This document shows positions 22,966-31,390 of a stretch of 42,236 bases of DNA, piece after piece. A model generated the notes under the pieces. The model saw nothing but the letters and a program-made list of their open reading frames with translations, searched no databases and was not told the origin of the DNA. Within the stretch, counting starts at the first letter, position 1, and every line of letters begins with the position of its first letter. The stretch is from a virus. The position numbers were made by a program, and so were the translations under genes. The stretch is from IMG/VR virus record IMGVR_UViG_3300047462_000072, positions 1-42,236 of that record. One strand, 5' to 3'.

Positions 22966-23172
22966 TCAGCAATTGAACGGCTGCGCGTTCGCGGCGGCCG
23001 GCGCTTCGGTCGCGGTACCGACGACCGGCGTCGTGACGGGCGTCCAGTTGCGCGCGAGCGCTTGGCGCACGTCGGCCACGCCCACCTCCAGGCTCGATCC
23101 ATCGGTCGAGGTGTACTGAAAGCCCGAATAGCCGACGAACGTATCGCCGCCGGTGGGTGGAATCATCTGCAT
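22966..23172 (-). CDS. Hypothetical protein, 68 aa
   Basis: The start is ATG 23172 with AGGAG eight bases upstream (GTG 23175 is one codon earlier). It begins MQMIPPTGGDTFVGYSGFQY, beta-rich, and ends in an Ala/Pro-rich tail. It follows terminase directly. A small structural or assembly protein is possible; no family is recognised. Confidence 0.6.
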   Translation of the reverse strand: MQMIPPTGGDTFVGYSGFQYTSTDGSSLEVGVADVRQALARNWTPVTTPVVGTATEAPAAANAQPFNC

Positions 23173-23188
23173 CACTGAGTCTCCTCAT

Positions 23189-24481
23189 TCAAACGATGCC
23201 GCTCCTGCCGTATTTGAGCGCGGGCAGTTTCATGCCTTGGGTATTGCTCATTTCGGGGCCGGCCATGGCGGCGTATCGAAACATGTCGGCGCCGTGACTC
23301 CATTCGTCGTGCACCGGCGCACCGGGTTCGCCGGTCGAGGTCGGGATCCCGCGGCGGTACCGTTTCAGGCATTCCAAAAGCCGCGCGCACTTCACCTTGT
23401 CGATGAAGGTTGACGGAAACATCATGCGAGCCGCGCGGATGCCTTCATTCACGTCTTTGCGCGGCAGCACGGTCACGGTCCACTTCAGATCCTCGAGGAT
23501 CTCCTTCGCCGACTTGCCCGTCTTGTAGTCGCCGTGGTCGCCGTCGTGCGGCAGGAACACGCAGCCCCAGTTGAATTCGCGCTTACGCATTTCCATCGAG
23601 TACCACGCGAGCGTCTTTTTGCTGTCCTCGATGTAGTCGATGAACCGCATGGAGCTCGCCGCGCGCTGCACGAAGCCGATCGTCATGGAATCATTCCAGC
23701 CCAAATCGAACACCGGGTAGACCAGGTGATGCGGGTCGTAGGGAAAAAGCCCGCTACGCCCCTCTGCGTGCATCAATGCCACCTCATCGGCATAGATCGC
23801 GCCCGAGATCGCCGGGCGCGGCTTGCCCTCCCAGATGTTCTCGTAGTCGACTTTCGATAGCGTCGCCTGCGCGTGGGCGCGCTCTTTCTCGAGCACATCG
23901 TTGAACCAGGGATTGTCCCGCCAATTCATCTCGACGCTGATCGTGTCTGGAAACGGCCGCTCGACCAGGCGCACGTAGGTTGCATCCGTGTCGAGTTCGG
24001 GATTCCAAGTGACCCAGATCTCGGAGCCGTCGCGCCGGATGGTGGGCGTCAGAATGGACCAGGAGCGCTCGGTCGTGACCTGGCCCTCTTCGACCCACAC
24101 GTAATCGGCACCTTCGAAGCTCTTGATCGACTCGGCCGTCTGGTCGGAGAGACCCGCGAACATGAACGCTGTGCCGTTCTTGCCCGTGATGCCCTGTTTC
24201 TCGACGTTGTAAAACGCGCCCATGCCGAGCGCCTGGATTTGATCGGAGAGCAGGCGATGCACCGATTCACGAATCGAATACTGCACCTCGCGGGTGCAGA
24301 GAACGCGGATCGGGCGCTGGACCCCGATGATGAGCAGCGCTCTCGCCACCGACCAGCTTTTGGCCGACCCGCGCCCCCCGCGGATCGATTTGTATCGTGA
24401 CGGCTTGAACAGGCACCGCAGTTTCGGCGGAAACTGCGCCTCAATCTGCAAAGGTGACCTTGATCGACAGTTGCTCACCAT
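23189..24481 (-). CDS. terL: Terminase large subunit (PBSX/Terminase_3 type)
   Basis: A 430-residue packaging motor. The ATPase has a Walker-A-like IRGGRGSAKSW (residues 33-43), Walker B with catalytic Glu in YVWVEEGQ (E131/E132) and the coupling motif TWNPELDTD near 158. The nuclease domain shows D259 in PVFDLGWNDS with D264, HDGDHGDYKTGKSAKE near 306-320 and a final HDEWSHGADMFRYAAMA. ATG 24481 overlaps the small subunit by 41 bases; TTG 24451 is a shorter alternative closer to the usual family N-terminus (LQIEAQFPPKLRCLF). Confidence 0.95.
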   Translation of the reverse strand: MVSNCRSRSPLQIEAQFPPKLRCLFKPSRYKSIRGGRGSAKSWSVARALLIIGVQRPIRVLCTREVQYSIRESVHRLLSDQIQALGMGAFYNVEKQGITGKNGTAFMFAGLSDQTAESIKSFEGADYVWVEEGQVTTERSWSILTPTIRRDGSEIWVTWNPELDTDATYVRLVERPFPDTISVEMNWRDNPWFNDVLEKERAHAQATLSKVDYENIWEGKPRPAISGAIYADEVALMHAEGRSGLFPYDPHHLVYPVFDLGWNDSMTIGFVQRAASSMRFIDYIEDSKKTLAWYSMEMRKREFNWGCVFLPHDGDHGDYKTGKSAKEILEDLKWTVTVLPRKDVNEGIRAARMMFPSTFIDKVKCARLLECLKRYRRGIPTSTGEPGAPVHDEWSHGADMFRYAAMAGPEMSNTQGMKLPALKYGRSGIV

Positions 24482-24707
24482 TGCCGTCGGTCAGCCGCTG
24501 CTCGACCGGAATCAGCCGCGCATACAGCCTGTAGAAGTCGCCCGGCTCGCTTCGCGCCCAGCGCGCGAGGCCTTGAGCGCCTCCGAGCGTATCGAACGCG
24601 TGCTGAAATGCCTGCTTGGCACTTTGAGTCAGCTTGTTCGGAACGCCCTTTTTGCGGCCAGGTCCCGGCTTACCTTTGCCGATTTTCGCCGTTTGTTTAT
24701 CACTCAT
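24441..24707 (-). CDS. Putative terminase small subunit
   Basis: ATG 24707 follows AAGGGGCGAGG. The 88 residues begin with a basic, flexible DNA-binding-type segment (KIGKGKPGPGRKKGVPNKLT) and continue as a helical domain (AKQAFQHAFDTLGGAQGLARW; FYRLYARLIPVEQRL). This family is commonly encoded just before PBSX-type large subunits. It is short for a small terminase, so the role is inferred mainly from position. Confidence 0.7.
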   Translation of the reverse strand: MSDKQTAKIGKGKPGPGRKKGVPNKLTQSAKQAFQHAFDTLGGAQGLARWARSEPGDFYRLYARLIPVEQRLTDGNGEQLSIKVTFAD

Positions 24708-24750
24708 GGCCTCGCCCCTTGGGGTAGATGCCTTCACATCGAAGGTTCGT

Positions 24751-24990
24751 TCAGTCGGCGCCCAGTTTCATGAACGCCGCGTGAGATTGCGGATGGGACA
24801 CTTCGCCCGTCGCTTTCGCACCCGGCGCTTTGCTGATGCCCTTCTGGCGCTTGACCGCCGGGGGAGCCATTGCGGGAGCAGCGGGCGCTGTCATCGACGG
24901 CGCTTTGCCCACGGCCGCCCCAGGGCCCGCAGAGGAGCCGATCGCCATCTTAGGTATCTTGGCAGCGGGTACCGGCCTAATCCATCGCAT
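24751..24990 (-). CDS. Ala/Pro/Lys-rich hypothetical protein, 79 aa
   Basis: ATG 24990 with a strong AGGAGAAG site. The sequence is low-complexity (GPGAAVGKAPSMTAPAAPAM) and basic, ending EVSHPQSHAAFMKLGAD. Similar short Pro/Ala/Lys proteins occur near terminases; none has a function I can name. No fold can be predicted. Confidence 0.55.
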   Translation of the reverse strand: MRWIRPVPAAKIPKMAIGSSAGPGAAVGKAPSMTAPAAPAMAPPAVKRQKGISKAPGAKATGEVSHPQSHAAFMKLGAD

Positions 24991-25000
24991 ATCGCTTCTC

Positions 25001-25312
25001 CTATCGATTGACGGGCAGCAGCGCCACCCATACCAAATTCTTGTAAGGGTTCGTTGTCGCGCACTTGACGACGAATTCGTACACGCAGCCATTGACGCCG
25101 CCTTGCACCGGCACAATCACTTTTGTCGCGGTCGAGTCGAACACCACCTGACCAGCGAGCAGATTCGCCGGCATGGGATCGGTGCCCGACAAGACCGTGA
25201 TCGCGACCGAGGCGTACCCTGAGAGCGTCTCGCCAGAGGCCAGATCCAGCCCAAAATCGAAGGTGAGCGGCACCGATTCGGCCGGGTCTTTCACATCGAA
25301 ATAGACGCTCAA
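25001..25312 (-). CDS. Conserved-type phage protein, 103 aa (beta domain)
   Basis: A TTG start overlaps the upstream stop (TTGA). The sequence reads as one beta-sandwich: VPLTFDFGLDLASGETLSGY, ASVAITVLSGTDPMPANLL, VVFDSTATKVIVPVQGGVNG, CVYEFVVKCATTNPYKNLVW. This pattern is frequent among small phage virion-region proteins of unknown role. It lies between the appendage cluster and terminase. Confidence 0.65.
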   Translation of the reverse strand: MSVYFDVKDPAESVPLTFDFGLDLASGETLSGYASVAITVLSGTDPMPANLLAGQVVFDSTATKVIVPVQGGVNGCVYEFVVKCATTNPYKNLVWVALLPVNR

Positions 25313-27432
25313 TGCACGCTCCTCGAGACGGTGAAAGTGCGCCTCGCCGTGCGCGTCACGACATAGACCGGGTCGGTATAGACGGGCGCGGTGTTGACGA
25401 AGCCCTCGGCGGTGCCCGCGACCAGGTCGGGCGCCTCGAGAATCGAACCCACCCCTGAGTTGATGAAATCGGAACCCGCGCCCGCGATCGTGTCGGGCGC
25501 GTCCTGCATCGCACCCGCGCCCGATGCGGGGGATGATTGACTGCCGTCGAAGAACACCGTGGTCGAATCGAACCCGACGTTGGTGTCAGCGAAATTCAGG
25601 CCCGAGTCGCCCGCCATCGTATCGGGCGCGTCCTGCATCGCACCCGCGCCTGAGATGCTGCCGCCGGGCGCCTGATCGGTGCTCGAGGAGGTGCGAATGA
25701 AACCTAAATTCGCGACCCAAAACGTGTTCGATGCGAGGCCGGTCTTATCCTGAAGAATGAACTTCAAGATTTCGGTATTGACGATGCCGAGCGCCGAGAG
25801 CGGAATGGTGTACGTATTCCACGCACCCACGGCCATGGTCGATGGCCCATAGCCGGATGTCGCCAGGGTCAGGGAATTGCCGAACGAAATGTCCGCCTGC
25901 TGCAACTCGTAGTAATCGCCCGCCTGGGGCACAACGCCTTCGGTGTTGAACGTGACCGTGGTCGCCGTGTTGCCCGAGACGCCCGTCTGCACGATGCCCG
26001 CCGTCATGTCGTTGAGCGCGAAGCTCGCGAACTGATTCGTCGGCCAATTCTGCGCGGCATCGGTGAGCGTCGTGTCCGATCCCATCGCGGTCGAGACGCC
26101 GTTGTACCAAGCGCTCTTGTAGAAACCGATCGACAGGTCCTGTCCCGCGACCGTCGGATAGAGCGAGATCTGAATGTGATCGTAAGGCGCGACCGGAAAA
26201 CGCCCGTTCCCTGAGTTCGCCGGGCTGTCGTGCTGCTTGTAGAACAGCATGTAGCCGTAGGGGCTTTGGATGTCCGCTTCATACACGCCGTCGGCGCTCG
26301 TCACCGGATTGGCGGGCGCCAGGGTGCCTGTGCGGTTTGACGATAGCACCGTGCCCGCTGCAACGCCCGGCGTAAACGTGCCGCCACCGTTGTAGTTGCT
26401 CCAGGCCGGATTGAACCCGGTAACGGTGCCCCCGTCGGTGACGTAGTAATCGGCATAGGGGAGCGGCGTCACGGCGCTCGAGGGCGCGGACTCAGGCCCG
26501 ATGCCATTCGCATTGACCGCGTGCACCGTGAATGTATACGCCACGCCCGCGGTGAGCTGTGGGAAGTAGATACGCGCCGACAAACCCACGGCCGGCGTCG
26601 TGGTCGCCGAAATCATCGCCGTCGCACCGCCTGGGTTCGCGGTCGCGACATAGGCGGAGAGCGCCGAGCCGCCGTTCGAGGCCGGGGCGGCAAAAAGAAG
26701 GATCGCGCCTTCGACCGCCGCGCTCGCCACGAGGCCGGTCGGTGCGACGGGCAGATTCGCCGCGTAGCTCTGCACCGTGTCGGGCGCGTCCTGCATCGCG
26801 CCCGACCCACTGACGGGACTCGCGCCCGAACCCGCAACCGTGTCAGGCGCATCGTGCATGGCGCCCGTGCCGACGGCAGCCGGACCGCCCACGCCGGAAA
26901 CGAAATCGCCGGCATCGGCCATTGCGCCGGAGCCCGAATTTGCCAGGCCACCCGAACCCGCGATCGTGTCGGGCGCATCGTGCATGGGACCCGTGCCGAC
27001 GGTTGCAAGCAAAGGCTGAACCGTCGTCGAGTAACCGAACGACTGAAACTGATTCAGGCCGAAAGGTGCGCTAAGGGCCGGCCCCAGGTTCGACGGATTG
27101 AGCGCGCTCACCAGCGGTGCGGGAATAAAGCCCGCGCCCGCGATCGTGTCGGGCGCGTCTGCGATCGTCCCGGCTCCAGTCATCGAGGTCGGCAAAATGA
27201 CCTGGTTACTGAATACCGACTGCCATTGCGTAAACCGCGATCGAGGCCCGCGGCCGATGCCGTTGAGCGCGCTCGTCACCACCGGAGCGGCCGTTACCGT
27301 TCCCGCGCCCGCGACGGTGTCGGGTTGTTCAACCGCGGCTCCCGCCGCCATCACTAACGGCTTCGCCTTCGAGTTGGTCGGCGATAACCGAAACTGATTA
27401 CGGTTAAATGGCGCTTGGCGGGTGAGCGCCAT
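25309..27432 (-). CDS. Large virion-appendage protein with DAPDT repeats and an FN3-like domain
   Basis: A 707-residue protein with a strong AGGAGGG site. The N-terminal part (to about 225) and the C-terminal part (about 600-690) carry about nine copies of a Gly-x-Gly-Ala-Met-x-Asp-Ala-Pro-Asp-Thr-Ile/Val-x-Gly motif, e.g. GSGAMQDAPDTVQ, GTGAMHDAPDTVAGSG, GAGAMQDAPDTMAG. Residues about 230-325 look like a fibronectin type III domain (PTGLVASAAVEGAILLF ... YTFTVHAVNANGIGPES). Residues about 335-590 are a jelly-roll-like beta domain (YEADIQSPYGYMLFYKQHD; ISLYPTVAGQDLSIGFYKS), plausibly carbohydrate-binding. It is likely a fibre or adhesin on the virion. Confidence 0.65.
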   Translation of the reverse strand: MALTRQAPFNRNQFRLSPTNSKAKPLVMAAGAAVEQPDTVAGAGTVTAAPVVTSALNGIGRGPRSRFTQWQSVFSNQVILPTSMTGAGTIADAPDTIAGAGFIPAPLVSALNPSNLGPALSAPFGLNQFQSFGYSTTVQPLLATVGTGPMHDAPDTIAGSGGLANSGSGAMADAGDFVSGVGGPAAVGTGAMHDAPDTVAGSGASPVSGSGAMQDAPDTVQSYAANLPVAPTGLVASAAVEGAILLFAAPASNGGSALSAYVATANPGGATAMISATTTPAVGLSARIYFPQLTAGVAYTFTVHAVNANGIGPESAPSSAVTPLPYADYYVTDGGTVTGFNPAWSNYNGGGTFTPGVAAGTVLSSNRTGTLAPANPVTSADGVYEADIQSPYGYMLFYKQHDSPANSGNGRFPVAPYDHIQISLYPTVAGQDLSIGFYKSAWYNGVSTAMGSDTTLTDAAQNWPTNQFASFALNDMTAGIVQTGVSGNTATTVTFNTEGVVPQAGDYYELQQADISFGNSLTLATSGYGPSTMAVGAWNTYTIPLSALGIVNTEILKFILQDKTGLASNTFWVANLGFIRTSSSTDQAPGGSISGAGAMQDAPDTMAGDSGLNFADTNVGFDSTTVFFDGSQSSPASGAGAMQDAPDTIAGAGSDFINSGVGSILEAPDLVAGTAEGFVNTAPVYTDPVYVVTRTARRTFTVSRSVH

Positions 27433-27448
27433 CTGACCCTCCTATGCG

Positions 27449-28192
27449 TTAGCCGGGGCCAAAGCCCATGGACGAAAGCGATGAGACCGGCAACGGTCCC
27501 GCGGCGGTCGCGCCCTTGAAACTATCGATCCCGATGAATGCCTCGACCGCGCTCGTTCCCGTCCAGCTCGGCGTATAGGTGCCAGGGGCTGTCACCACCT
27601 GGGTCCCAATCGCGAACGCGATGGCGGTCGCCGCGTCGTAATACTTCTGCACCGTGAAACCCGTCGATTCCGAGGGTGTCGCGCTCGTTGAGGAGAAGGA
27701 GAGCAGCGCCGAGGAAATCAGCAACGTTCCGGTCGCCGGAGGCGTCACCGTGAGCGAGGTAGTGGCATAAGGGGGCGATGCACTGTAGGGGTACGACTGC
27801 GATGTGGTCTGATCGTAGATCGAAGCAAGCGCAGCGCCCGTCTCCTCAATGAGCGCCACCAAGCAAACGCCCGTGTACGATGCGCCATTCGAGTAAGTGG
27901 GCGTGAGTGTCGCTTGATGGCCAGCTCCCCCCGTGCCGTTCGCGCAATACCATGTGTCGATCGAGTACGTGCCACCACCGGCCGCAAAGGTTTGCTGACC
28001 GAGATGCGTGTACGAATTGCCGAAATTGTCGACCGCGGTGAAGCTGATGGTACCGCTGGTGGAGAGCGCCAGCGCCTTGATGGTGAACCCCGACCCCGTC
28101 GCCGTGGTGTTCACCGCGCTGGTTTGCAGCGACGTTTGGGTCGAGACCAGTGTGCTCGAGTAGCTTCCGACTTGGCCGACTGCAATAGTCAT
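27449..28192 (-). CDS. Beta-rich virion-appendage protein, 247 aa
   Basis: Ser/Thr/Gly-rich all-beta protein: SGFTIKALALSTSGTISFTA, YSIDTWYCANGTGGAGHQAT, TGTLLISSALLSFSSTSATP, YTPSWTGTSAVEAFIGIDSF. It resembles jelly-roll proteins found near phage tail fibres. It sits between the DAPDT-repeat protein and the glycosidase-like protein. It probably forms part of the adsorption apparatus; no precise family is assigned. Confidence 0.6.
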   Translation of the reverse strand: MTIAVGQVGSYSSTLVSTQTSLQTSAVNTTATGSGFTIKALALSTSGTISFTAVDNFGNSYTHLGQQTFAAGGGTYSIDTWYCANGTGGAGHQATLTPTYSNGASYTGVCLVALIEETGAALASIYDQTTSQSYPYSASPPYATTSLTVTPPATGTLLISSALLSFSSTSATPSESTGFTVQKYYDAATAIAFAIGTQVVTAPGTYTPSWTGTSAVEAFIGIDSFKGATAAGPLPVSSLSSMGFGPG

Positions 28193-28196
28193 TTAC

Positions 28197-30284
28197 TCAC
28201 ACTCCGGCTATGGCGTCTTGGCACGCCTGCCATTTGTAGGGCGCCGATGATTCTGGGCTAAAGGTTTGCTGTGGCGACTCGCTGATGCCCCACGAGGTGG
28301 CCTGGCGCGCGAGGCAGTTAGAGTACGGACAATAGACGTTGGCGTCGGTGGTGCCCACGTTGGTGTACCAGAAATGAAAATGATTCAGATACTGCGTGTA
28401 CATGCGCGCGTCGATCTGCGCGGCCTCGGCGAGCGTGTCCCAGCCTGCGGGTATACCGTATCCCCCATCCGCGAGCGGCTGATTGCCGCACAGAAGATTC
28501 TGTGTACCCTCATAGGCCACCAAATTCAATGCGGGGTACGTTGTGCTCAAGAGCGATACGTAGGTGGCAATTCGCGCCTCCGCTTGCCCGCGCCAGCCGT
28601 TCGAGGGCACAGCGCTCGACAACGTCGTACCGCCGACGACGTTCCCCGTCATGCAGGCAAAGAGCGCGCCGACGGGGTCGGTTTGGGCGTTTATTGTCGC
28701 GATGTCGCTGTTGGATGGATAACCGTCCATCCAGTACGGGGCGATGGCGACGGCTGAAATGTGGTGTGACTTCGCAGGTCCCGTGTATCCGTCGATTGTG
28801 CCGGTCCAATACGTCGTTTCAAGCGCTTCGATAGCGGAGGCCGTGTTTGCAGACTGAGCGCCTAATATCGTCACGGCGCGCGAGCCCATAACAGCGTAGA
28901 AAATTTCGGAGATCACGGCAGTGCGATAGCCGAAATAATTTCGATTCCAGCCGTAGTTGCCTGAGCTGGCGCCATTGTCTGACGCTTGGCCTGGCCACAC
29001 TTGGGCGCCCAGCGAACCGGCAACGTTATATTGCTGAAAGGCCGAATTCCACACCTCGTTGGACAGCTCGAGCTTGGCTTTCAGCGTCGAGGATAGCGCG
29101 CTGAAACCAGACTGCATGCCGGTGCCCGAATTGATGAGATTCGCCATGCTCGTCACATAGGAATCCGGGGCGGTGAGCGGCACGTTGAACCACGGATTGG
29201 CGGCTTTGAGGTTCGCGAACGCGATCATGATCTCAAGAGGGCAGCCGCCCGCCATACCCCACGTAACGTTCGAGGGCAGTGAGCGCTGAGACCAGGTGTC
29301 TTTCCAACTGATCCAAAAATTGCAATAGCAATTCTGGCCAGAGAACGTCGTGGTAATCGCGTTCGCAAGGCCGCCCGTCCATGCCACGTAAGTTGAGCCG
29401 GCGATAAACGCCGCGCTTCGCACTTCGCCATCGTTGAAATAGATGCTGCGGCTTTGTGACGCAAAAGGCCAAATGTTTGCCAGATTGCAGCTCGTCGCGC
29501 CCGCCGCGATCGTGCCGCTCGAGGTCGACAACGACGTGAATTCGCCTGGATAGTTAAAGTTCAGGGAATTGGTGTTATTCCAATCCATGTTGCGAATCGT
29601 CGAATAATTGGCAGTCATCGCCAAAAACTTCGGGTGAAAAATCGCGCCCGAATTGAATGAGGAAACGTACGCCGTTTCAACCACACTCAAATTGCGAATG
29701 TAGTTGCCGACTCCCAAAGGATCGGTGGAGGTAATGCAAAGCTGCAGGCCGTTGGTGGTCGGCGTCGCCACCGTGAATGTCGAGCCAGAACTCGTGATCG
29801 TCGCCGAGGCATCGCCCAAGATCTGGATGGTGCCCGCGCCCGTAAATTGCACGGTGTAGCTCACGTTCGCCTGACCGTACGGGTAAGTGACACCCGACAC
29901 CGCCGCGATCCCGAAATTGATCGCCATCCAAACACTTGTGAACGATCGGCCGGACGCGGTGATGGCCGTCGGATAGAAATCCGAATCCATCGGCAGCGCG
30001 TACTCTTCCTGAGTCGTCGTGCCGCCGGGAGTTGTCGCCGTCATCCAAGGGCATGCGTTCGAGGCGTTTGCCCCGGATCCGCCGGACTTGCAGATATTGA
30101 GGAACGGCTGCTCGTTGGCGTAGTAACCGATCGCACTTAAATTCACCCCGAGCGCGCGGCCAGTTCCCGCTATGCCCGATCCACCCACCACATCAGGCGC
30201 GTCCGCGATCGCCCCCGACCCGATCAGCGCGGCAGCAACCGATGCGGAAATTGAGCGGTTGGTCGCCCCGAGCCAGCTACCCAT
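28197..30284 (-). CDS. Probable tailspike with clan-A glycoside-hydrolase domain
   Basis: A 695-residue protein. Residues 1-45 hold one DAPD-type motif (GSGAIADAPDVVGGSG) as in gene 25309-27432, perhaps an attachment tag. Residues about 45-205 are beta-rich, and a DGEVR module lies at about 255-315. The catalytic domain carries RNMDWNNTN near 231, then NPWFNVPL near 363, ELSNEVWN with acid/base E410, AVAIAPYW near 511, and LVAYEGTQN with nucleophile E592. Asn-Glu on strand 4 and a second Glu on strand 7 are the clan-A TIM-barrel pattern. It would cleave capsule, LPS or exopolysaccharide during adsorption; the substrate is unknown. Confidence 0.75.
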   Translation of the reverse strand: MGSWLGATNRSISASVAAALIGSGAIADAPDVVGGSGIAGTGRALGVNLSAIGYYANEQPFLNICKSGGSGANASNACPWMTATTPGGTTTQEEYALPMDSDFYPTAITASGRSFTSVWMAINFGIAAVSGVTYPYGQANVSYTVQFTGAGTIQILGDASATITSSGSTFTVATPTTNGLQLCITSTDPLGVGNYIRNLSVVETAYVSSFNSGAIFHPKFLAMTANYSTIRNMDWNNTNSLNFNYPGEFTSLSTSSGTIAAGATSCNLANIWPFASQSRSIYFNDGEVRSAAFIAGSTYVAWTGGLANAITTTFSGQNCYCNFWISWKDTWSQRSLPSNVTWGMAGGCPLEIMIAFANLKAANPWFNVPLTAPDSYVTSMANLINSGTGMQSGFSALSSTLKAKLELSNEVWNSAFQQYNVAGSLGAQVWPGQASDNGASSGNYGWNRNYFGYRTAVISEIFYAVMGSRAVTILGAQSANTASAIEALETTYWTGTIDGYTGPAKSHHISAVAIAPYWMDGYPSNSDIATINAQTDPVGALFACMTGNVVGGTTLSSAVPSNGWRGQAEARIATYVSLLSTTYPALNLVAYEGTQNLLCGNQPLADGGYGIPAGWDTLAEAAQIDARMYTQYLNHFHFWYTNVGTTDANVYCPYSNCLARQATSWGISESPQQTFSPESSAPYKWQACQDAIAGV

Positions 30285-30287
30285 CGA

Positions 30288-30854
30288 TTAGGTGAGGTAA
30301 TCCAGCCGGTACTGCTCGCAGGTAATGCTGCCGGTGGTCACCGATTGCAGGAACTGCAGGTCGATCACGAAGCTAGTCGAGGAGTTAAAGCCTGCGGATG
30401 CCGCGAGGGAACCCACGGGAATGTTGAGCAACCCGTTGCCGCCTGCGGTGTTGACCGCGGCGCCGACAATCGCCTCCGATGAGAACGTACCCTGGCCCCA
30501 AAAGGTGGCGCTCGTGCCGCTGCCAATTGATCGGCACACTAGGTCGATATCGAGCGACCACGGCACGTTGGTCTTGCCGGCCGTGTTGAGGTTAAGAGCG
30601 CCGGAATTAAAGAGCGTCACACCTTGAGTCGTGTCGACGATGAGAAACTCGGATGCGCCCGGCGTAGTGGCTGCGCACGAGATGATGCCCTTCGCCGCGA
30701 TCTTGAACGCATCGCCGATTTTGAGAAGGTTCGCCGGGAAGGTGAACTGCGCCTGGCCGTTGAGGAGCGAGGATTGGGTCGTACCACCGGTCGAGATCGT
30801 CGGGCCCGCAGCTTGGAGCGTGACGAGCGTTTGATTCCATGAGTTGTTTGACAC
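30288..30854 (-). CDS. Beta-rich virion protein, 188 aa
   Basis: A GTG start with AAGGAG upstream. It begins MSNNSWNQTLVTLQAAGPTI and continues with NGQAQFTFPANLLKIGDAFK, SLDIDLVCRSIGSGTSATFW, and ends FVIDLQFLQSVTTGSITCEQ. This layout (a jelly-roll with W-x-x-G strands) resembles small phage proteins encoded beside tail fibres. The function is unknown; a structural or adhesin accessory is inferred. Confidence 0.6.
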   Translation of the reverse strand: MSNNSWNQTLVTLQAAGPTISTGGTTQSSLLNGQAQFTFPANLLKIGDAFKIAAKGIISCAATTPGASEFLIVDTTQGVTLFNSGALNLNTAGKTNVPWSLDIDLVCRSIGSGTSATFWGQGTFSSEAIVGAAVNTAGGNGLLNIPVGSLAASAGFNSSTSFVIDLQFLQSVTTGSITCEQYRLDYLT

Positions 30855-30863
30855 GAGGGCTCC

Positions 30864-31361
30864 TTAAGCGCCGTTTGCAGTGATGGAAAGCGAGGTCACG
30901 TTGATGGTTTCGCCCACCGTGAAAGCGACCGAGCCAAAATTAAGGTCAGCGCCCGAGGTGGCGACGCTGCCTTGCACGATGCGCGTCGTGCTCGATGCCG
31001 CCTGACAATTCGTCGCGCTCGAACTCGAACAAATGAGAAAATGTGCGGCGGTTCCCGCGGCCGTCGCGGCGGTTGCGGTGATCGCATTGAACGTGAGCAC
31101 GCCGCCCGATACGGTGCCCGGTGTCGAGGAGAGCGCCAGGGTGACGAGCACGGTGCCGGTATCCACCGTGGCGACGCTCGCCGGCTGCGCGCCCGTCACG
31201 ATCATCAGATAGCCGCTCGAGCCGATCGCGGTCACTACATCCGTCATCGCATTGTTGCGATGGGTGACGGTGTACTGCGGAGTCGCCGGTGCCGGCTGCG
31301 AGACGATCAGTGCGAATGCAAGGCCGAGCGCCAGCGCGCCGCGTTTCAGCAGACGAATCAT
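30864..31361 (-). CDS. Exported-looking protein in the appendage cluster, 165 aa
   Basis: The N-terminus MIRLLKRGALALGLAFALIV then SQPAPATPQ has a basic start, a hydrophobic core and a small-residue region with a plausible signal-peptidase I site after Ala-Thr-Pro-type residues. The mature part is beta-rich and Thr/Ala-rich (TGTVLVTLALSSTPGTVSGG). GTVSGGVLTF is similar to GTISGGVVTLGIRAS at the end of the 925-residue protein, so the two share a motif. A Sec signal is unusual for a virion protein. Confidence 0.6.
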   Translation of the reverse strand: MIRLLKRGALALGLAFALIVSQPAPATPQYTVTHRNNAMTDVVTAIGSSGYLMIVTGAQPASVATVDTGTVLVTLALSSTPGTVSGGVLTFNAITATAATAAGTAAHFLICSSSSATNCQAASSTTRIVQGSVATSGADLNFGSVAFTVGETINVTSLSITANGA

Positions 31362-31390
31362 GAGAACTCCTAAAAGTGAATCGAGAGGGG

